Positions 59,500 to 64,000 of a DNA stretch of 64,000 bases are shown piece by piece. Source of the DNA: Amblyomma americanum (lineage: Eukaryota; Arthropoda; Arachnida; Ixodida; Ixodidae); NCBI RefSeq assembly GCF_052857255.1, contig NC_135506.1, positions 76,961,056 to 77,025,055 of the forward strand, given 5' to 3'. Under the pieces are notes generated by a model that was not told the DNA's origin, did not search any database, and was given only the letters and a program-made list of their open reading frames with translations. Position numbers and translations under genes: made by a program. The stretch's first letter is position 1; each line of letters opens with the position of its first letter.

Positions 59500-61568
59500 A
59501 AGGTATAAAAAATGGCCAGCGGCGACTTACTGCTCGAACTACACTTGACACCGTCCAACACTCAAAACTTGAAAACAGGGAACGCACTTGCTTACCATTT
59601 CAATAGTCATTTCACGAATGTTGGAATACCTGTGAATCAGATACCCAATTCAGAAATGCCGATAAAGACATGCGCCGACAATCTTTTTCTTGAGCCTACC
59701 GACAAATTAGAAGTTTACAGGACATTCATGAATTTAAACAATAGCAAGGCCTTGGACGCAGATAACCTTAAAATAAAACCAGTTAAATATGTCATAAAAT
59801 TCATAGCTCCTGTGATTGCTCATATTTTTAACTTGGTTCTAGAAACAGGCGTCTATCCTGTCGAAATGAAGAAAAGTAGGGTGAGCGTCATATTCAAGGG
59901 CGGTGACAGAAACGACACAAGCAATTATAGGCCAGTCTCTGTCATTCCTGTCTTTTCTAAAGGATTAGAGTAGGTGATATTCACTCGCATGTCTAAATTT
60001 TTCCATTGTAAGAATAATATATGTGACGCCCAATTCGGCTTCCGGAAAGGGCGATCAACAGAAACCGCCCTGCTAACGCTTAAGGAAATTACTGTGCAAA
60101 ATATTCAAGAAAACATTTTCACTCTCGGCCTGTTTATCGATTTTAGTAAGGCGTTTGACTGCCTCAACCCATAATATTTTAATTTACAACCTTTCACTTA
60201 GTGGAATCCGCGGAACACCTCTTGCTTTAATAAAGTCGTACTTAGAAAACAGGAAGCAGGCAGTGTACATAGATAATCAGAAATCCCGTTTTTTACCAGT
60301 GCAAAATGGTGTACCACAAGGCAGTGTATTAGGGCCTTCACTTTTTAATATATACATAAATGATATCGTGAACATTGATTCAAGCGTAAAATTTATCATA
60401 TATGCAAATGACAGCAGCATAATTTCGGGTCCGAATGTAGATGATTTAATTATCAAATGTAATCAAATACTTGACAAATTACACCTCTGGTCCAATTTAA
60501 ATTGCATTAGGATAAATCCTACAAAGACGAAAGTAGTAATATTTACAGCTAAAAATAAGATAGTCAAAACATGCCATGCTGTCAGATGCCAGGGCCAAGA
60601 AGTTCAAGTAGTGAATGAACATAGAATTCTCGGGGTTACGTTTTCTTCAAACTTAAGTTGGGATAAACACATAGAAAACTGGCCGCAGTGATGGGAATCT
60701 TATCTCGCTGCCGACATCTTCTAACACAGACCAAAATCCAAATTTATCACGCACTGTTTGCTCCACATATCGACTACTGTGGTCTAGTATGGGCCACAAC
60801 GACAAAAGGAAACGTTGCAAAGATAGTTGTACTTCAAAAAAGGATGATGCGACATATTGCAAACCTTGACTACCTGTCTCCCACGCGAAGTGCTTTTATA
60901 AGCTACAACATCATTAGTGCTGAATATATGTATCCGTATCGCCTGCTCCGCTCTTTTTACTTTTCCACTGTAGCTTTTCAAGACTTTTTAATGAATCTAG
61001 GATCTCTAAAAAGAAGACATGTTACACTATCCACACGTAATGATGATGTCTGGGTCCATCAGAAATTTGGAAATAATTATAAATTTCAGTCACTACAGCA
61101 TAATCTGCCATTTATTCTAAATGAGCATAAATGTGTGATGAGTTGCGGCATTAAAGAACTGAGAATGTATTTTCTATTCAAAGAATGAATGGCTATGCAT
61201 GTTTACCTTTTCATTTGCAAGTGCCGTTTTTCATGAACATGTATGTATTCTATTTTTCTTTATATTTCTGTCTGCTTAACTTCTCTTGTTGGTATTGTGC
61301 TGTGTTCAAAACTATAAGTACAGTTACTAAAGACACATTTTGAAATCACATGCTGTTTAGTTAATAATTTGATTGCATTTCTGCTATTGTATAACTCATT
61401 GTTCTTTGCATTTCTTGATGTCAATTAATATGGACACTACCTGTTGCTGTAAACCACTACTGCCTTGTAGAAGGCGTCATGGGCCAAGTCAAGCTGTCGA
61501 GACAGCTTTTAGCTCTTGACCCTTTCCAGGATCCATTATTTCTAGAAAAATAAAGAATTCAATTGAAT
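59500..61568 (+). pseudogene. CR1/L2-type LINE, RT with mutated active site
   Basis: The frame opens just before the RT (LAYHFNSHFTNVGIPVNQI). RT blocks: NNSKALDADNLKIKPVKYV, VSVIFKGGDRNDTSNYRPVS, VIPVFSKGLE then a TAG (59971-59973), QFGFRKGRSTETALLTLKE, LGLFIDFSKAFDCLN then a frame change, GIRGTPLALIKSYLENRKQ and NGVPQGSVLGPSLFNIYIND. The active site reads IIYANDSSII, where Y/F-A-D-D is required. After a further frame change at about 60685 the thumb and C-terminus follow (YHALFAPHIDYCGLVWATT to 61188). The 3' UTR has the CAAGCTGTCGAGACAGCTTT stem and ends in AAATAAAGAATTCAATTGAA. Confidence 0.87.
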
Positions 61569-61570
61569 TG

Positions 61571-61684
61571 TATCGATAGGGGAGATTCCTGTCTCCATCA
61601 CGTCACACATATTTCTAAACACAGTTCGAGGCATCCTAAAATTGATTTTTAGAAGTACGGAAAGCTGAGCAAGTTTGTTACTGT
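61571..61684. other. Short spacer between LINE tail and palindrome
   Basis: No feature seen. Confidence 0.3.
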
Positions 61685-61845
61685 TATCCATGGTAAAACA
61701 GCGCAGAAAAAACACAAGGACGGAACAAACAAGATGACACGAGCGCTGTACACACATGCGTAATAAATCACCAGTTGAAACAGCGCTCGTGTCGTCGTGT
61801 TTGTTCCGTCCTTGTGTTTTTTCCGCGCTGTTTTACCATGGATAA
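61685..61845. repeat. Near-perfect palindrome abutting a LINE ORF1
   Basis: The left arm 61685-61748 and right arm 61781-61845 are inverted copies with about three mismatches over 64 bp, around a 32-bp loop. Shared words: CCATGGTAAAACAGCGC, AAAAAACACAAGGACGGAAC and GACACGAGCGCTG. The right arm runs straight into the ATG (61838) of the LINE ORF1 that follows, so it is that LINE's 5' UTR, duplicated in inverse orientation. Confidence 0.92.
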
Positions 61846-62519
61846 AATTGATTTTGTTCACCTCTCTGAAAAAAAAATGCTTGAAGGCCTTACCGACCAA
61901 GATGTCATAAATGTTCAGTGGATAAAGATCCAGCAGTATAACAAGGAAATAGACACGAAACACCTGATCCTCACTTTCAACACCAGCACTGTGCACTGCT
62001 TGAAAGCATTGAAGTCGACTACCTGAAAATAAATGTGCAGATGTTTCAATTGCCATAGGTTTGGTCACTACTCACAGAGTTGTCCCGGCCGCAAAACTTG
62101 TGCAAAATGTTAGAAGAACCACCAATCAGATGAATGTGTTGCTGCCCCGTGGTGCGCAAATTCTGAAGGAGACCATGCTGTATACTCCAGGACTTGTCCG
62201 TTCTGGAAAAAAGAAGAAAAAATTACTCTGAAAACTACTGAAAACATTTCTTTCAAAGAAGCTAGAAGGCGATACGCTAAAACAAGCAGATTCTCCGTCA
62301 CTGCAAAAACAAACTTCGGCAATGTGGTGCGTGGCCGCAGCACACCACACCAGGCTTCGGCACCTGTCCAGGCTACACGCGGTGAGCCTCTGGCGGGGCC
62401 ACCCGCACCCTCGGGTGGAGTAGCTAACACTAATCTGCCAACGCCAAAAGAGGCCATGCAGATCACCAGGGTAGCGGGCCTCAACATATTTTCCCACAGA
62501 TCGAGGTCTACGTAAAAGG
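61838..62519 (+). pseudogene. I-clade LINE ORF1 (gag-like, CCHC knuckles), decayed
   Basis: ATG 61838 opens MDKIDFVHLSEKKMLEGLTD followed by QWIKIQQYNKEIDTKHLIL, the N-terminal region of an RNA-binding ORF1 protein. An apparent internal deletion at about 62010-62035 removes the middle. Then come the knuckles: CFNCHRFGHYSQSC (CCHC), CAKC-stop-KNHQSDEC (second CCHC, interrupted by TAG at 62108-62110) and a third, eroded one (CANSEGDHAVYSRTC). The tail continues KKEEKITLKTTENISFKEA, then a Pro/Ala-rich end to the stop at 62517-62519. It would package LINE RNA. This copy is non-functional. Confidence 0.85.
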
Positions 62520-62712
62520 TATGCGTGCATTCTGCACGGTCGTCCAGCGCCTCTGAAGAGGCAATGTACATGACCCAAGGCAGCCAGCCCGATGCCGTCC
62601 CCGACATATGGACGTGCAGCTCCTTGGATCGATCAAAAAATTTGAGCCCCCGAGTAACGGGGCTAAATACAAGTTAATTTAATTTGTCTTCAGAGACACA
62701 CAACATAAAGAT
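62520..62712 (+). other. ORF1-ORF2 junction of the LINE
   Basis: Sequence between ORF1 and the ORF2 start, including GAGCCCCCGAGTAACGGGGC, which can form a small hairpin. No independent gene. Confidence 0.4.
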
Positions 62713-62783
62713 ATGGCTTTCATAATACACTGGAAATGCAGAGGACACGTAAATAACTATAACGACATGAAAGACATTTTAAA
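62713..62783 (+). pseudogene. I-clade LINE ORF2 start, truncated by a later insertion
   Basis: ATG 62713 opens MAFIIHWKCRGHVNNYNDMK, matching the usual ORF2 endonuclease start (xxIIQWNCRGxxxNxxD). It is cut after about 24 codons where the AGGGGTGTGCAAATATT repeat begins, so endonuclease, RT and RNase H are absent here. Confidence 0.7.
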
Positions 62784-62784
62784 T

Positions 62785-62975
62785 AGGGGTGTGCAAATAT
62801 TGAAATTTTCGAATACGAATATAAAGAAAAAATGGCTTCGAATAACAAATATCTGGTAAGCACAAAAATAAATTCACAAAAGATAAACAACCAAAGATTG
62901 CTGCTCATATTTTTTTCAAAATAGTGTAAGGCCTTTGCAACTGAAATAAACAAAACCAGACTGCCTGAGCACCGT
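62785..62975. mobile_element. hAT-like MITE end (AGGGGTGTGCAAATATT)
   Basis: AGGGGTGTGCAAATATTGAAA with following TTTCGAATACGAATA is the terminal sequence of a repeat I recall as frequent in ticks. The right terminus is not found, so the end coordinate is approximate. Confidence 0.45.
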
Positions 62976-63110
62976 ATAAAAAAAAATCATGATGTGCGCA
63001 GAAATGTATACTACTTAATTGAACAGCATAACTGTATCCAACCTGCAATGTGGTCAGGCAAAATGAAATCCATAACATGACAAGACTGGAAACAAAAATA
63101 ACATGATGGC
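62976..63110. other. AT-rich spacer
   Basis: No feature seen. Confidence 0.3.
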
Positions 63111-64000
63111 TAGTAAAACCTCATTAATTCGGAGTTCAAAGAGCCGACAGAAATGCCCGGGTTAGTCGAAGGTCGATTTATAAAATGCCTCGCGGCCCGG
63201 AAAAAAAAACTACCGAAAATGCGGTAGTCTTATGAGGCGGCTCTATCATGCAAACACCTGTAATCACGTGACGAGCACAGAGTTTCGGCGTGCTGGAATA
63301 CATCGCGAACGTAAGCGAGATGGGAACGCACATTGACGTCGGAATGGCGAGACTGCTTCTAAAAAGGAAAAAAAAATTAACCAGTGACGCGTCAGTCAGC
63401 ATCTGAAAGCGGCACAGTGCTGAGATTGGACTACTGGCGAACGCGCGGGCCGACAATTGCCATTGCCACGGTCGAGTGGCGAAGCTCAGAAACCAAAACT
63501 ACGCGGCCAAGTTAATTTTTTGACCTAGTGACAGGGGCCCTCCGAACGTTGTCACGCCTGCCGTTACGCCCACTTAAGAGGTGCATGGGTTAGAGTGCAC
63601 CATGCAATAAATAGGCGGGATTTTTACAGTATCGCTTGCCCTGTTATGACACCTCGACTCACCCCTTCGGGAGCCTCACGCGAAATTCCGCAAGTAGGCT
63701 TTCCCGCATAGCGTAGTTTCACCAAAACAAGATGGCGGTGGTCACGCTCGGAGAGTTAAGGTGACAAAACGAAAGCCATGGGTGTGGGCATTAATTAGAT
63801 CACATATTACAGAAGGATAAAAAATAAACGCGCTTTCGTGTTGCAATTGTTAGAAGCGGGTCGTCCCTCATCTTGTTCGCAGCACGTGTGGTATGTGGGA
63901 AAGTCCACTTGAGGAATTGTGCACAAGGTCAAGTCTAGCGGCTTCGGAATGCGATCGGTCCACGCGATAAACGATGAAGAAGAAAACAGGGTCTTTATAT
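63111..64000. mobile_element. Left end of a second Tigger-like element, running off the window
   Basis: TAGTAAAACCTCATTAATTCGG at 63111, followed by GGGTTAGTCGAAGGTCGATTTA, has the form of a Tigger terminus and is related to, but not the same as, the 52.3 kb element (GTGAAAGCTCGTTAATTCG). Downstream DNA is GC-rich with CG-containing words and no transposase frame that I recognise. The right terminus is outside the window or lost. 63510-63700 holds GC-rich hairpin-like pieces of unknown type. Confidence 0.5.

Noticed and set aside
62110..62607. Two overlapping minus frames of 165 and 150 codons
   Set aside because: Antisense to the LINE ORF1 knuckle region, which has clear CCHC motifs on the plus strand.

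Overview
This window looks like repeat-dense nuclear DNA from a hard tick (Ixodidae, probably a metastriate genus). Four well-preserved copies or fragments of a tRNA-headed SINE of the tick 'Ruka' type, RTE-type LINEs ending in (TGA)n, I-clade and CR1/L2-type LINEs, a Tigger/pogo transposon and many TIR elements are what such genomes carry. The species assignment is inference from repeat families I recognise. I see no bacterial operon structure, no CRISPR array and no stand-alone rRNA or tRNA gene.

Layout. 0-1.1 kb: 3' end of an I-clade LINE. 1.5-5.5 kb: an ACCAGTA-type minisatellite fold-back, a SINE with target-site duplications (TSDs) and a decayed Tigger-like element. 9.6-10.1 kb: a large palindrome. 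10.9-15.8 kb: a TA-flanked TIR element containing a nested hairpin, a second SINE family, a candidate solo LTR and a 201-bp MITE. 17.0-17.4 kb (minus): a broken C2H2 zinc-finger exon behind an intact-looking splice acceptor. 19.1-21.3 kb: two adjacent TIR elements. 22.9-23.9 kb (minus): an I-clade endonuclease fragment. 25.6-30.2 kb (minus): three exon-like blocks of a DUF4806-type gene, interrupted by an RTE LINE inserted in the opposite orientation. 32.8-34.6 kb (plus): a decayed transposase of the animal CACTA/EnSpm-like type. 34.8-35.6 kb: a CR1-type LINE end. 38.9-40.2 kb: a PIF/Harbinger remnant. 44-48 kb: a cluster of SINEs and minus-strand LINE ends, several with TSDs. 49.3-51.6 kb: a CR1/L2 LINE. 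52.3-54.5 kb: a Tigger element with an intact 510-aa transposase ORF. 55.1-59.3 kb: a Gypsy/Mag-like gag remnant split by a young RTE insertion that keeps a 691-codon ORF. 59.5-61.6 kb: another CR1/L2 LINE. 61.7-62.8 kb: a palindrome joined to an I-clade LINE ORF1. 62.8-64 kb: hAT-like and Tigger-like ends.

How the parts relate. Nothing here forms a metabolic or regulatory pathway. The logic is nested insertion: RTE into Gypsy-like DNA, RTE into an intron of a DUF4806-like gene, a LINE tail inside a TIR element, and a SINE inside a GGATAT-rich repeat. The two long intact ORFs are the Tigger transposase (with one catalytic Asp changed to Asn, and a C-terminal PIP-box-like motif) and the RTE reverse transcriptase. 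The most speculative lead is the divergent pairing of a DUF4806-type gene with a CACTA-like transposase about 2.5 kb away, which might be a two-gene transposon.
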